Positions 31,166 to 42,468 of a DNA stretch of 44,682 nucleotides are shown here, in pieces. Position 1 is the stretch's first letter. Every line of letters starts with the position of its first letter. The notes under the pieces are model-generated. The model saw only the letters and a program-made list of their open reading frames with translations, had not been told where the DNA came from and ran no database searches. The translations under genes and the position numbers were made by a program. Source of the DNA: Folioceros fuciformis (taxonomy: Eukaryota; Anthocerotophyta; Anthocerotopsida; Anthocerotales); contig JBNGIO010005753.1 in the NCBI GenBank assembly GCA_049999805.1, positions 1 through 44,682 on the forward strand, written 5' to 3'.

Positions 31166-34100
31166 GGCCTGTAGAACACGCGCTCAGCTCACGCAGCACC
31201 GTCGTTAACTTGATGTGCGTGTGCTCGGGCTTCTTGTTCGGATATCCGTCCACAGCGATGGACCGGCGTGAGCAGTGGTGTCCCTGCTCCTAGACAGTCC
31301 CGACTGCCGTGTGTATGGAGCGTACACCATCGCTGCAATGCTCTGCACTGCAAAAGACCACCTTCCTCCTGCATTATACAGTCGCTGCACAGGCTTTTTA
31401 CCAGCGTTGGGGCCCTTGGGGGACCAGTGGCTGGCGTGTGCAACCACTTGGGTCGTGGTGACTGGTGGGTGGTCACCGGGTGGTCGTGGGCGGGAGACAG
31501 GGATGGTGGGTCTCACCAACTGTTCATGGAGGGAGGGAGGAGAGGAGGAGGGAGGAGAAGAGAGGAGGAAGGAGGAGTGACGAGTTAAAGGCGGACACGA
31601 GGTGAGCGACGCAGTAACGCAGGCAACACCCCAAGTCAACTGGACAGATGCTGCTAGAGGAGCTGGAGCTATGATACGTAATGGCACCTCAGGCTCTGAC
31701 ACAGAGGAGGAAGGCAGGATGATTGCCCAGATCTCCAACCGGCGCTCAATCCGGCGGCTTCCTTCAACCGTAACCCAGTCTCGCCACAGTAATGGCGCGC
31801 TCGTACTTTCCCGCATTTACATGTACATACATACACACAAGCATGCATGCATGCAGTGGCTTGGGCTGGGGCTGTGGCTGTGGCTGTGGGCTGGTTAAGG
31901 AAAGCAAGGGTAGTCTTGTCAACGCGCGGGAAAGGGCTGGAGGTCGAGGCAGATCCGGCACCGCCTGGGGAGGCGCGCTGGATCGATATCTTTCCTCCCC
32001 ACCCCCAAGAGCTGCGTCTTCAGTGTTCGTGGATGCAGCGCGGGGGAGGAATTCATGAGCAAATCCTGGTTCGCATGATTACGGCGTGTAAAGCGTGTTT
32101 AGTGGCGGGAGTGAGGAACGTACCGGACGTAATGCGAGGTGGAGGCTGGAGGCTGGGTGGAGCAGAGCAGAGCAGTGCGGTGGAGTGCGGTGGAGTGCAG
32201 TGCAGTGCAGGTCAGGCCGGAGCGCAGGGCATGCCCATGATCGGAATCCACACATCCCGAGCGTTATGAGAGGAGCTGGCACCTGGTAGACCGGTCCGAC
32301 TCCCTCTCCTGCCTCGCAAATGCGTCCATCCAGGTCGGTCCCGCTGCCGTTGCCGCTGCCGTCTGCTGCGGGCCGCGCCACATGAGCCAGTAAGCTCAGC
32401 CAACAGAAAGATTTGGTACCCACCAATGGCGTCCCCCCGCGCTTCGCTGGCCTCTGCCATGCCGTACCCCTCAACCCTGCCCACTGCCTGGCTAGCCGGA
32501 AGGGACGCTCGGGCCGAGTAGGGTGGGGTAGGCTACGGCACCGTTGCGTAGGGTAGGGTTGTAGGCTGGCCTGTTGCTCCATTGTGAACGGGACGTCGGT
32601 CACGGACGGTGCTTGAAGCTACTGTATGCACACGGGCATCACCCAATCTGATTATGAGCAAGCCCTGCTGCAGTGCAGATCGATTAGCCTTTGACTGACA
32701 ATGTCTGTCCAAGGCATCGATGTTCTCGAGTGAGAAAGTGCAGCAAGCTTCTTGCACGAACGATGTAGACTAGACTAGACAAGACTAGACCATACACACC
32801 AGCCACTGCCCCATGTGCTGCGTCTTCTGCTCCCAAGGGACTGTACACTGAGGAGATAGATGCAGTAGCGCCCTTTTCCTTCGCTGATCCTGGTCCTGGT
32901 CCTGGTCCTGGGTCTGGTTCAGCAGTGGGAAAACTACTGCACGGCACTCCTCGATCGGCTGTACGCTTCTGGGGACATGCACAAACTCCAACTTTCTACT
33001 GTTTCCTTTCCTCCTCGATCGACATATGCAACAGGACGGGACGTCGGGGATCGATATGTACACGTACATGGAAAGGTGTACATGTGATATCTGGTCTGGT
33101 GCTGCTGTTGCCCATGTACATACTGTATACTGTAATAACATAATCATGCCTAGATGTATACTGCGTATGGCGTAGTGCACGCTTGTCCGGGACCCTGGGT
33201 CCGGGGCAGACGCAAGGGTGGATGCCTGCAGGATGGGCACACAGGCTTCGGCTTCGGCTTCGGAAACTGGATCCGGAGATGGGGCGGCAGTGCGCAGGGC
33301 TACTGCTACTGCTGCCTGGCTGCAGGCGGCAGACTCAGAATGCGAGCCAGGCTAGCTAGGACTAAAGGCTGGAGCCATCCCACCCCTAACGCCTGCGAGA
33401 CGAAGAGGCAGATGATGTACAAGAGGCAGGCAGGCAGGCATGGTGCGGCAGCACACTAACCACGTACCAGTACCGCAGGCGCCTGCCTGGCCCCAAGTTG
33501 CATCATCAGAGAGAACGGGGCCGCGGGGAACTGTGGACTCGTGTCCCCAGGCAAGGCTCCGTCTGATCGGCCCACACGAGTGTGAGAGGAGAGATGACAA
33601 CAGGTGTGCCTTCGAAGATCCCCTTGCCGATGTGCACTGCAGCAGCAGGAGGCTTGCAAGGCAGCGCCAGCTTAAGGCAGGTGCTGGCTTGCCTTTTCAG
33701 TGTGCTAGGGTACTGGAGGGAGAGCACGCAGGGCAGCGGCAGTGGGAGCGGGAGCAGGAGCAGGAGGAGCGGCAGGAGCAGCAGCAGCAGGATTTTAAGT
33801 GGCCAGGAGGCCCAGCAGGGTGCAGTGCAGTGGAGTGTACATGGGCAGAGCAAAAGCTTGTGTGGGGTCTGGAAAGCGGGGTCCTCTCGTCTCGTCTCGT
33901 CTAGTCTCAGCACCTCTGGTACCGTGCACAGGCCCCTTTCTTACAATTTGTATTCAGTGTATCCAGCCCTGGAATACACATATTTTAGGACTGGATATTT
34001 GTCTTGTGTATTGCGTCCCGGACCTGGCCGCCCATCTTCCAATTGCCCATCCAAGCGAGTGCAGCGGATGGACAATAAAATAAAGGAAAGCTGTGCAGGG

Positions 34101-35703
34101 AATCGGGGACCCACAGCTGCGTTCCTCTTGGCATGGAGCTGCCCGAACAGGAAGCTATTATTATAGCCCTGCACCTCCTAATGAGCCTGCTGTGAGGTGT
34201 GTGTGGGCTCTGCTGCTGCTGCTGCTGCTGCTGCCCACGGCTAGCTGCGACAATCGATATGGTTTATTTAATACTCCAGCCTCTCCCACTATGTGTATAC
34301 AGCAGTATTCCATTTGGAGCCACATGAGCGCTGGCGCTCATATAAATGCTTGCTGCGTGCACCAGTCCCTGCAGGCTCTCCGCAGAAAGGAAGTGTTTAA
34401 GTGAGCCAACGCTCGAGACGGGGCAACAATAATGTCCGGTCGCCTCTGCCACATTTACATGTGCCAAGCGTGCAGTGCGCTCCATCTTTCTGTACATTAC
34501 ATACCCTTTGTGTATATTTCCGAATGGCTGTGATCATCACCCACCGCACTGCACTGCACTGCACCGCCCTGGGCCGTGCACGGAAGCAGTAGTAAAGTAC
34601 TGCACTCCCACCTCTCCATCCCATCTCCTCTCCTCTGCTGTCCAGGCTCTGTCCTCGACCAACTGAGCCTCGGAGTCCACATTTTCCCTGCTCACATATC
34701 AGATAAGCCCTTCCTCCACCTCGCTTCCTTGCTGCCTGCCTGGCCTGCCGGCTTGCCTGCCTGCCTGTCCGCCCGCCTTGAAGATGGAATTTGTCTGGCT
34801 ATGGCCGTGTCCCCTTTTCGCCTTTCTTCACACCTGCTATTACTCATTAGCATATCTTGCCTCGTGCTGTGCATCATTTCTAGGTGGCATGCACTCGTAC
34901 CCCCGTACTTGTGTGAGACAAGTATTTGCTCTCCTCTTCTCTTCTCGTCTCTTCTCCTCTCAGCGGATGGAGGGAGGGAGGGATGCAGGGAGGCGGAGAG
35001 GATGCGTTGTTGTTCATAAAAGAGTGTTTAGATACTAACTAACCGAGAGCAGTTCCAGAGGGCGGTGGATCCTGTTCCCCGAGGGAAGTTACACTGGCAT
35101 CCCAAGCCCATAATGGTAGACAAATAACCCATATCGGTCGCGGGAAGTCCGTGCCCAGTTCCAACCGTGTCGATATTATATTAAACCGAGTTACGAGGTT
35201 TCTTAAAATTCATGCTAGGAAAGACTCTTGTACCTATGTCGGGTTGACCATGCATGTGTATGTCGGAAGTTGGGGCAGGAGATCCATGGGGCATGTAGGA
35301 TATGAGAAGTGGCGATGGCGTGTGCGCTGTGGAGTGGGTCAAGCGCAGTCAAGCATCCGAGGCCAAAGGCGGGCCGCGGCCGAGGGAGGAGAGAGCTGGC
35401 AAGCAAAGGCGAAGGCGAAGGCGCGGGGCGATGTGGCTGTGGGTCTGGGCGGGGTCCTCTGGGACCTGTAGGAGAGCAGAGCCTGAGCCCGGTCACGTGG
35501 GCAGGCCAGAATCATACGCCTTTGCCCACCAACCACCGGCTGGTCAGCTTTTGACACGTCCCCGCCACAACCGGGTGGAGCTGCTTCCATTCCTGCATGC
35601 GATCCGGGCTGGGGCAGGCCATGGACTGGCCCCACCACCCTCTTTCCTTTCCGACCACCGGCAGGCCATGGGCCAGAGCGCCCAGCCCCAGCCAAGTCCC
35701 ATC

Positions 35704-35745
35704 CCAGCCCAGCCCAGCCCAGCCCAGCCCAGCCCAGCCCAGCCC
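35704..35745. repeat. Pentanucleotide (CAGCC)n array
   Basis: About eight consecutive CAGCC units. A looser form of the same word (CAGCCCAG, CCAAGCC) returns near 36490-36535. Confidence 0.85.
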
Positions 35746-36954
35746 GTTCTGCATCTCAGCTGGTCGCGCCGGAGGCTAAGGCTGAGGCGGAGGCGCATGC
35801 GGAGCCGGAGCAGAAGCCGGAAGCCCGGGGCCCGTACCTTGGAAGCAGCCGCCCTGGGGCCTACACTGCGTGTCTGAACGAACGGAAGGAAGGAAGTGAG
35901 GACGGATGGAAGCAAGCAGGGCGGGGGCACGGCAGGCTCGGGCCCGGCTCCCCATTATTACCGTTCCTTCTCTTGGCGCGCCTTGTTTACATTATCCACG
36001 AATCCATTTGGAGACGAGGTGTTTAGGCCGGCTCTCTTCTAGAAGGTCCAGGCTCTAAAGCCAAGCGCGAAGACGAGGCGGACAGCGTGAGCGCGTTCCT
36101 CGCTCCCCCCCCTTACTGCCTCCGGAATTCGGATTCCTCCTCCTTGGTCGACCATGAATACGAAAACATACAAAACAGATCGAGCCTGTTCATGAGAGGC
36201 GAGCATATATGTAACGGCCACTTCCATATGTCAAACGCCACTGTACTAAGCGCACCAATGGAAGCGCATAGCTGTCTCATCTCCACAGCCCACCGATTCG
36301 ATTCCGGGATTTCGCGTTATGGCTCCGCTCCGCAATGCGGACTACGGCAACAGTGGTACAAGTAGCAGAGGCAAGGGCCCACTGGAAGCCAATCATGCTC
36401 TCCGCTTCATCACCGCACTCCCTCCGGCCCCCCAGAATCAGCTACAGGGCTGCCCCGAGCCCCCGAGCCCCCGAGCCCCCGACCCCAGCCATGCCCAGCC
36501 AAGCCAAGCCCAGCCGAGGCCAGCCCAGCCCAGGTGATGAGGATGCTGTCTGGTCTCCACAAGCTGGGAGCCTCCCCCCAAAACTCGCGCATATACTCAT
36601 ACTCTATTTTCTGGTCCCCGAACCCCCTATTTCCATTTCCATTTCCGTCCTCCGCCCCCAGGTCCACTTAATACAAAATATGCTTCGTGTCCAGACATTC
36701 TGCTGGGCCTGGCTACTGCGAAGTGCGGGAGCGTGAGTTGCTTGTCATGACGAGGGAGATGCTCCGACCATGGCGCAGGCGGCTCCGACTCCGGCCTTTT
36801 GTAGCTCTGCGCTTCGCTGCTCTCAAGAAGCCGAATAATAGAAAACAAAGAGGGTGTGGGCCGCTGTGGGCATTGGCAAATGATGATGTAACCTGCACTC
36901 AAAATGTGTACAAAGCTGCCCGAATCTTCACCCTGGAGCCTGGCCAGTTACTTG

Positions 36955-37085
36955 CACTGCCACTGGCACTGGCCCTGGCCCTGGCACTGGCACTGGCACT
37001 GGCACTGGCCTGATCCTGGCACAGCCCTACCCCGCCCTGCCCTGGCCCTGCCCTGCCCTGGCACTGGCCCTGGCCCTGGCCCTGG
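36955..37085. repeat. Hexanucleotide (CTGGCA/CTGGCC)n array
   Basis: An imperfect 6-bp array interrupted near 37010-37050 by CCCTGCCC-type words. One strand translates to Leu-Ala repeats and the other to Cys-Gln/Gly-Gln repeats. There is no sign that either is a real protein. Confidence 0.85.
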
Positions 37086-37330
37086 CCCGATGCCAGCCTT
37101 AGAAGGCATCTTCTGTCGGCAAGGCCACGCCACGCCACGCCAAGCCATGGCCACGCCACCCCCACGCCATCGCCCGGGCCCGTCCACCACGTTTCCTCGG
37201 CTGCCTCTCCCTTCAGCCTCCCAGTCACCCTGCTCCTCCTTTCCCTTCTCCCTCCATGGTCACTCACCGTCACCCTCGACACATGGGCTGCATGCCAAGC
37301 TTATCCCACTCGCCTAGCCTCGTTTCTAGA

Positions 37331-37443
37331 CTGCGCTTCCTACGATTCGCAAATTCAGCTTCTACGATTTGTAAACTGCGCTTCCTACGATTCACAAATT
37401 GCGCTTCCTATGATTCGCAAGCAGCACTTCCTGCGATTCGCAT
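37331..37443. repeat. Minisatellite of ~23-bp units at the island edge
   Basis: About five diverged copies of a unit of the form CTGCGCTTCCTACGATTCGCAAAT (18-24 bp) follow one another. Each keeps the CTTCCTACGATTCGCA core with 1-4 changes or small deletions. It sits at the transition from GC-rich island to AT-rich DNA. Confidence 0.85.
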
Positions 37444-38990
37444 TCCATCCCTCCAAGCTTAGCCCACGCATACTGATTGGTTCCACAAGTTGTGGATGGA
37501 TTAGACGATTCTTTCTTTCACATTAAATGTTATATTACATTATATTTATTACCACTAATATATTATATATAGATTACTAATATTTTAGTATTATAAACAA
37601 TAATATAATATACTTAGAAGAGGTCCACTGTCTAACAACAACCACACTTGTTCTAAACATAATAAGAACAAGTACTAGATAGTCTATAAAAAGCCATCCT
37701 CACATTTTATGGATCTATATTAAGATGTAATGTACTATTATAAAGATTCTTGATGAGTTAACGAGTGATTTTAATACATTTGATTAGTACGCAAGTTCAA
37801 GTTCAAGAGTGACAAGTTTTTGTATCTTCCTAACAATTTCATATCCTTCATAGTTTTAGAGTAACATGTATTACATGCACTACATGTTGGTAACAATGGT
37901 TAAATGATGTAACATAGTCAAGTCCCCTTGTTGTATAAACATATGTTCTTTACGTTGAGTTATGCCTATTGCTCTATAGATTGTATAAGTCATTACTTTT
38001 GTAACAAGAAGACTAGATGGGTCTATACAGGTAAAATTTTGACTAGAATTAAGCTACAATGGATTCAACCACCAAAGATTCCATTAGTGAACATCTCATC
38101 CTCAGTCCTTCAGGGTGGCTAAGGGTTGTGCTATATTGAAAGTTCAAAGGTACTCTTCTGCTATGCAGCCTAGACACCCTTTTCATACAGCCTAGACACC
38201 CCTTTCATCTCCTATGCCATTGGACCCACAACATTTGTCTAAGCTTTTTCAACACAAGTGACAAATCATTGGACACTACAGCTCAGTGGATGATCAAAAC
38301 TATGCATACTTTTTTTCAAACACTTCATAATGAACCATGTGGGAACTTGTTTCCCTAGTGAGACCTAGTGTTTCAATATGTGCTATACACCAGAAAGTTG
38401 GACATGAGATTTCAAAAGTGTCTTTCTATGTCGCTTCAAATATTATTGTGTTATTGATGAACATAAGGATGGAGAAAAAAAGCGTGTGGAAACTGCTAGC
38501 AAGAGGTGTTATAGGTACCCTACAAGCAACTGGTTGTGCATAATATAGTGGGCCTTGACTTGCATGTAGCTAGTAATAGGGTTGTAGCATGAGTTCTCTA
38601 TGTGCACTAGCACCTTATCCATTCCATTTGAGCCGCTCATAATCCACATAAAATGAACAAATAAACCAATCAAACAAGTCAAGTTTAGTGTTCATATGAT
38701 GATGTACATAGTATGGCCAGCCTACATCATTATAGATTTTTTCTATAAAGAAAGGGTTATAGTGACAAACCAACCTCAAATGTGAGAATTAAAGTAAGTC
38801 ATTCATTTGACCTACATGAAAAAAATCACTAAAATTAGAAAAAGCTATAAGAAGATGTGGTCGAATTAGGCCTGATGTGCGCAACATGTTACTTTAAGAA
38901 GTAAACTTAGAGCCAACCTAAATTAGAAAGTGCCAAGAGTAAAAAAGGAAGAAAACAAAAGAAATTGATTATATATTTATGGCATCAACC
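37444..38990. other. AT-rich intergenic stretch, no gene
   Basis: Composition changes sharply to AT-rich at about 37500. No ORF of note or RNA gene was recognised. Positions 38158-38205 contain the phrase CAGCCTAGACACCC twice within ~25 bp. Confidence 0.55.
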
Positions 38991-38993
38991 AAT

Positions 38994-39085
38994 AAAGAAT
39001 TAGATCTTGAATTCTAATAATACTAATTCTGGTTAAGAATTCTAGTTCTAGATAAGAATTAGATCCTCACTTCTAATAATACAGA
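38994..39085. repeat. Direct repeat upstream of the PLATZ-like gene
   Basis: AAGAATTAGATC followed by TTCTAATAATAC appears at about 38996-39023 and again at 39054-39082, 59-60 bp apart, with few differences. It lies ~55 bp upstream of the TATA box and could be promoter-proximal duplicated sequence. Confidence 0.65.
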
Positions 39086-39137
39086 TTTGAAACCTACATC
39101 AGTAATAGCAATTTCTAAGATAGTAAAACCTTTGACA

Positions 39138-39147
39138 ATATATATAG
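39138..39147 (+). promoter_or_regulatory. Probable TATA box of the PLATZ-like gene
   Basis: ATATATATAG lies ~190 bp upstream of the chosen ATG (39330), a reasonable distance for a plant promoter with a leader of about 150 bases. No other strong TATA candidate lies between it and the ATG. Confidence 0.5.
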
Positions 39148-39329
39148 GGATGAAGTCTAGGTCTTACGAGAACTCATGAAATGTATTGAGAGATCCTTAA
39201 GCTTTACTGCTTTCTCTCAAGCTCTCTTGCTCTTCTTGATTCTACATATGTAAGATTGAGTAGAGAGAAAGAAACAAGCACTTTCGTTTCTTGTAATTTT
39301 GGAGTGTGTACAATATACGAATTCATCAA

Positions 39330-41473
39330 ATGGAGGCCATAGGAGATACTCATATGACTGAGACAATAGAAGATGAAGATTATGAACATGGTTCGGCATC
39401 TACAAGATATGCCTATTTGAGGGAAGACACACATTGGCTTGTACATCTGGTGCAGAGTAGAAGCTTATATTTTCCAAGTAAACACAAGTCCCAAGCAAGT
39501 AACGAAAGGCAGAAACAAAGGCCTTGCATATATCATGGAGTAGATGGATTAAAACACAGTGAGAGAGAATTATGTTTGCAAAAATTTTGTGTCACTTGTC
39601 ATCAAGGCCCGCTTTGTACGATAGGAATACAACAAAATCATGTGCTTCATAAGGTTCTTAATCTCCGGAGATGTTCGTATATGGCGGCCTTGAACTTCAA
39701 CGAAAATGCAGATATCCTTATCACTGAAGATATTGATCTTTCTTATATTTGTCCATATCGAATCAATGATATTGAGGTATATTTCTTAGGAACTGAGAAA
39801 CAAGAGAGAAAGCCAAATGGCAAACAACACTTGTGCAAAACATGTGGTAGAACATTGGCAAAGCAAGAGAACCATCACCCATCAGAATGGTTTTGTAGCA
39901 TTAATTGTAAGATCGTAGCAGTAAATAGTGGCCAATATGAAGGATTGACTATTGTTCAAAATGCTAACAACTTTGGTCGAAGATTGGTGCCAACTGATAT
40001 GACCAAATCGAGGCAAGGATTAGCGGAAGGATCAGCAAAAGGGTCAACAAAAGCATCAGCAGAAGAGTCAATAGAAGGATTAGCAACAGGGTCAACAACA
40101 GCATCAGCAGAAGAGTCAATAGAAGGATTAGCAAAAGGGTTAGTAGAGGGATCAGCAAAAGGGTCATCTAAGCGTTCGTTGAAGAGAGCAAGAGAATCAA
40201 CATTAAACAACATATCGGAGCACAAGTCAAAAAGACAAGCAATTCCTACACCTTCAAACCCAATTGCAACACCACTAACACGACCTCACTCAGGGTTTCC
40301 AATGCTCAGGTTTTTGTTTTTTTGGTTGGTTTTGTTTCTCACTTTTTGTTTAACATTAGTTTCAATACTATGTAGCATGTGTAACCTTTCAGGTTAAAAG
40401 TGCCTCGCAAATCTTGTAAACCTTCCGAAAGTGTAGATCCTATACAATCTAACGTAAATGTACCTCCTACATCTGCCAATGTGAGTTCAAGTCCTAAAGA
40501 GGATAGACCATTAGAAGTTCCACAAGTTCATAAACCAACAAACAGGTACTAGTTTTTTTGTTTTTTTTTTTTCACATCTTTTTTATTCTTCTTGCAAAAG
40601 AGACATGAATCCTTCCATATGATTTTAGTAGGTCGAAAGCATCTCTTGCCAAACCACCGAGACCACCTCCTACTAGGTTCAGTCCGCGTCAATCACATGA
40701 AAATATAGCTTGTACACCTTCCAAGGTAAATTTATCTTCAATGATTCCACAGTTATCTCCTATTGTTTCTAATGTGGCTCCCATAGAAGACAAACCGTTG
40801 GAAGTTGTACAATCTAAGAGACTGAGAGTTAGGTACTAGTTCTTTATCATTATTGCTATTATTATTATGATTATTTCATTTCATTTTTGTGAGAGACATA
40901 AATGATCCTTATAATTTGAACATGTGTACCTATTAGGTCGACTACACCTACTGTGTTTGCTATACAGCCTACCAATCCAGTGAGACCACCTTCAACCAGA
41001 GCACTTTCGACTAGAAAGAGACTACCTCCTATTAGACTTAGACCATCATCTCCTACCACAGAGAGACCACCTCTTGCCAAACTCAAACAACCTTCTGCCA
41101 AACTGAGACCACCTCCTACCATATCGAGTTCACCTCCTGCCATATCAAGTCCACCTATTGAAAAAGACATATCTGATGTTCCAAGACAAAGGTATCAATT
41201 CCAATGTTTGTTTCTCTTTTCCTTGGGTTTAATTTCTTTCCTCCCTTGTATTCTTCATCATTAATTTCATAGTTTCATTCAAGACAAACTTGACTCCCGG
41301 AGTCAAGGTCTAAATTAGTGTTAGTGCTAAATTTGAACCAAATTTAGCACTAATGCTTGCTCATTTTCATTTGAATGCAATGTAGGTCGAGGAGAAAAGC
41401 AAAGCCTCAACAAGCAGCTGGTGTAGGAATAAACTTTGGTCCACGGTTTCCTTATCTTATTAAATTTTCATAA
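39330..41473 (+). CDS. PLATZ-like zinc-dependent DNA-binding protein with long proline-rich tail (5 exons, 558 aa)
   Basis: PLATZ proteins are plant-specific nuclear A/T-rich DNA binders acting as transcriptional regulators. Exons: 39330-40309, 40393-40545, 40632-40832, 40937-41191 and 41386-41473, all GT-AG, all internal introns phase 2, ending in TAA. Residues ~35-195 are the domain: HWLVHLV, CIYH (66, 69), FCVTC (87, 90), LC at 96, NHVLH (104, 107), LRRCSY in place of the family's IRRSSY, then CKTC (169, 172) and FCSINC (189, 193). The usual fourth Cys of the first zinc site (two residues after C96) is Gly99. After the domain come Ser/Ala/Glu/Gly repeats (~230-275), a basic cluster (KRSLKRARE) and Pro/Ser/Arg-rich exons 2-5. 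Most PLATZ proteins are only 150-260 aa. ATG 39330 was chosen as the first in frame. Confidence 0.8.
40041..40136 (+). repeat. 48-bp tandem repeat within PLATZ-like exon 1
   Basis: Two copies of a 48-bp unit, starting GGGTCAACAA at 40041 and 40089, differ at about two positions. They encode 16-residue repeats containing TASAEESIEGLA. Shorter GSAKGS-type words on either side suggest an older 12-15 bp period. It forms a flexible acidic-helical linker after the zinc domain. Confidence 0.85.
40393..41191 (+). repeat. Tandemly duplicated exon-intron units in the PLATZ-like gene
   Basis: Exons 2, 3 and 4 share a layout: start after AG with GTCGA or GTTAAA, a Pro/Ser-rich body, and an end with an acidic-basic motif (EDRPLEV, EDKPLEV, EKDISDV). 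Introns 2 and 3 both begin GTACTAG, carry a T-rich tract and a GAGACATRAAT word, and end TAG. Identical phase 2 at each border lets units multiply without frameshift. Confidence 0.7.
41289..41353. repeat. Two adjacent palindromes in the last intron of the PLATZ-like gene
   Basis: The first is a 19-bp palindrome with CTTGACTCC and GGAGTCAAG arms (41289-41297, 41299-41307). The second is a perfect 15-bp stem, TTAGTGCTAAATTTG at 41321-41335 pairing with 41339-41353, with a 3-base loop. Both would form stable hairpins in DNA or RNA. They may be a miniature transposon remnant. Confidence 0.8.
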
Positions 41474-42304
41474 TCGACCAAATATTTAGAGTCCATGCGA
41501 TATTAATGACATAGATGAGCAAGAGTTTTTCTAAGTTTCATGAATACATTGTCTTCTAACATCCATATGGTTAGTATCATACGAACAACAATCAAACGGA
41601 CATGGCTATTCTAAAGTTTCTTAGGGCTTGTACAGTATTCTTAGGCTAGCACCATAGGTGAAAGACTAGGTTTAATCTCCATCTTTCATGGGTGTAGCTT
41701 TGAATTATATATGTTTCACTCAGTAAGTATAGTTAGGCTCATAAAGACACACAATGTGAGTTGGGCAACAAGACCTTAAAAGAAAAGACAAGAGCAAGCT
41801 GCTGCTCTAGACCTAGATTGGGTAGTGTTTATGTCATCACTAACTAGAGCCAATGGGAACTTATCCTATCGAACGATGGCTACATAGGGGTTTTTGGAGG
41901 AGACAAGTAGAGAGGAAGGAGTGGTATGTGGTGGGGCTTTACGAGTGGTCACAATCTTTTACAGAACCAAGCGATTGGGTCAATGGCGCACCCAAGAATG
42001 ACAAGGCAACAAGAAACAATCTTCGCAGCAAGCTCCAATAAGGTACTGGTTTTGCTTAAAGGAGAATTGAGAGTTGTTGTTGCGACCTGACCTCTTTAGA
42101 TGGCTTGGGCCTCTTAGGAGTAATAAGGAGAGTTCGAGGTCTTTCTTCAACTTTCTGTCAGCATATATCTACCTCTGGCTTGTGTGCTCATGGAAAATAC
42201 ACCAGCACAAATCGTTTGGCACCCAGGCTTAAACTGTCCCTTCAACGTCAAAGAGCAACTATAAAACTCTTGTGGTTGACTATGGCTATATGTTGTGCAG
42301 GAGC
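41474..42304. other. 3' flank of the PLATZ-like gene, no gene
   Basis: The sequence downstream of the TAA is AT-rich and presumably begins with the 3' UTR. Short frames at 41853-42041 and 42105-42344 show no recognisable motif. Confidence 0.5.
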
Positions 42305-42468
42305 TGCATGCCTACCTAGCCTGTCCACAAAGCTAAGTACCTGAGCACCAACCTGCCTGCGATTTAGAATCAACAACCTAGCCACAAATTGTCCTTGGCC
42401 TATGACCAAAAGCAAGGCTACAAGAAGGGCTGGGTCTGCCTAAGAGGGGCAGGCCTAGGGCGCGAACA
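42305..42468 (+). repeat. Direct repeat, copy 1
   Basis: This ~164-bp sequence begins TGCATGCCTACCTAGCC and ends GCGAACA. It recurs at 43125-43286 with strong similarity, including the long shared core AACAACCTAGCCACAAATTG and CCTTGGCCTATGACCAA. The part after ACAAAG is rearranged between the copies. Confidence 0.8.

Larger units (their letters stand above)
30601..37330. repeat. GC-rich island crowded with simple repeats, no gene recognised
   Basis: Open frames occur on both strands throughout, as expected from high GC, but none shows a domain or conserved motif. Short tandem tracts are dense: hexanucleotides near 31068-31165, TGTGGC near 31868, CTGGTC near 32888, GGCTTC near 33243, an AGG/AGC-type purine tract at 33740-33790, CTG near 34212, TGCC near 34730, CAGCC near 35704-35745, CCCCGAG near 36448-36482 and CTGGCA/CTGGCC at 36955-37085. 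A purine-only G-rich run lies near 31529-31577. A non-coding RNA or diverged gene cannot be excluded. Confidence 0.6.

Noticed and set aside
36280-36345. tRNA T-arm-like GATTCGATTCCGG
   Set aside because: The stem does not pair properly and no acceptor, D or anticodon arms can be drawn around it.
30600-37320. Dozens of overlapping ORFs of 80-200 codons on both strands
   Set aside because: They arise from high GC and 3n-period simple repeats. None has conserved motifs, and opposing frames are open together.
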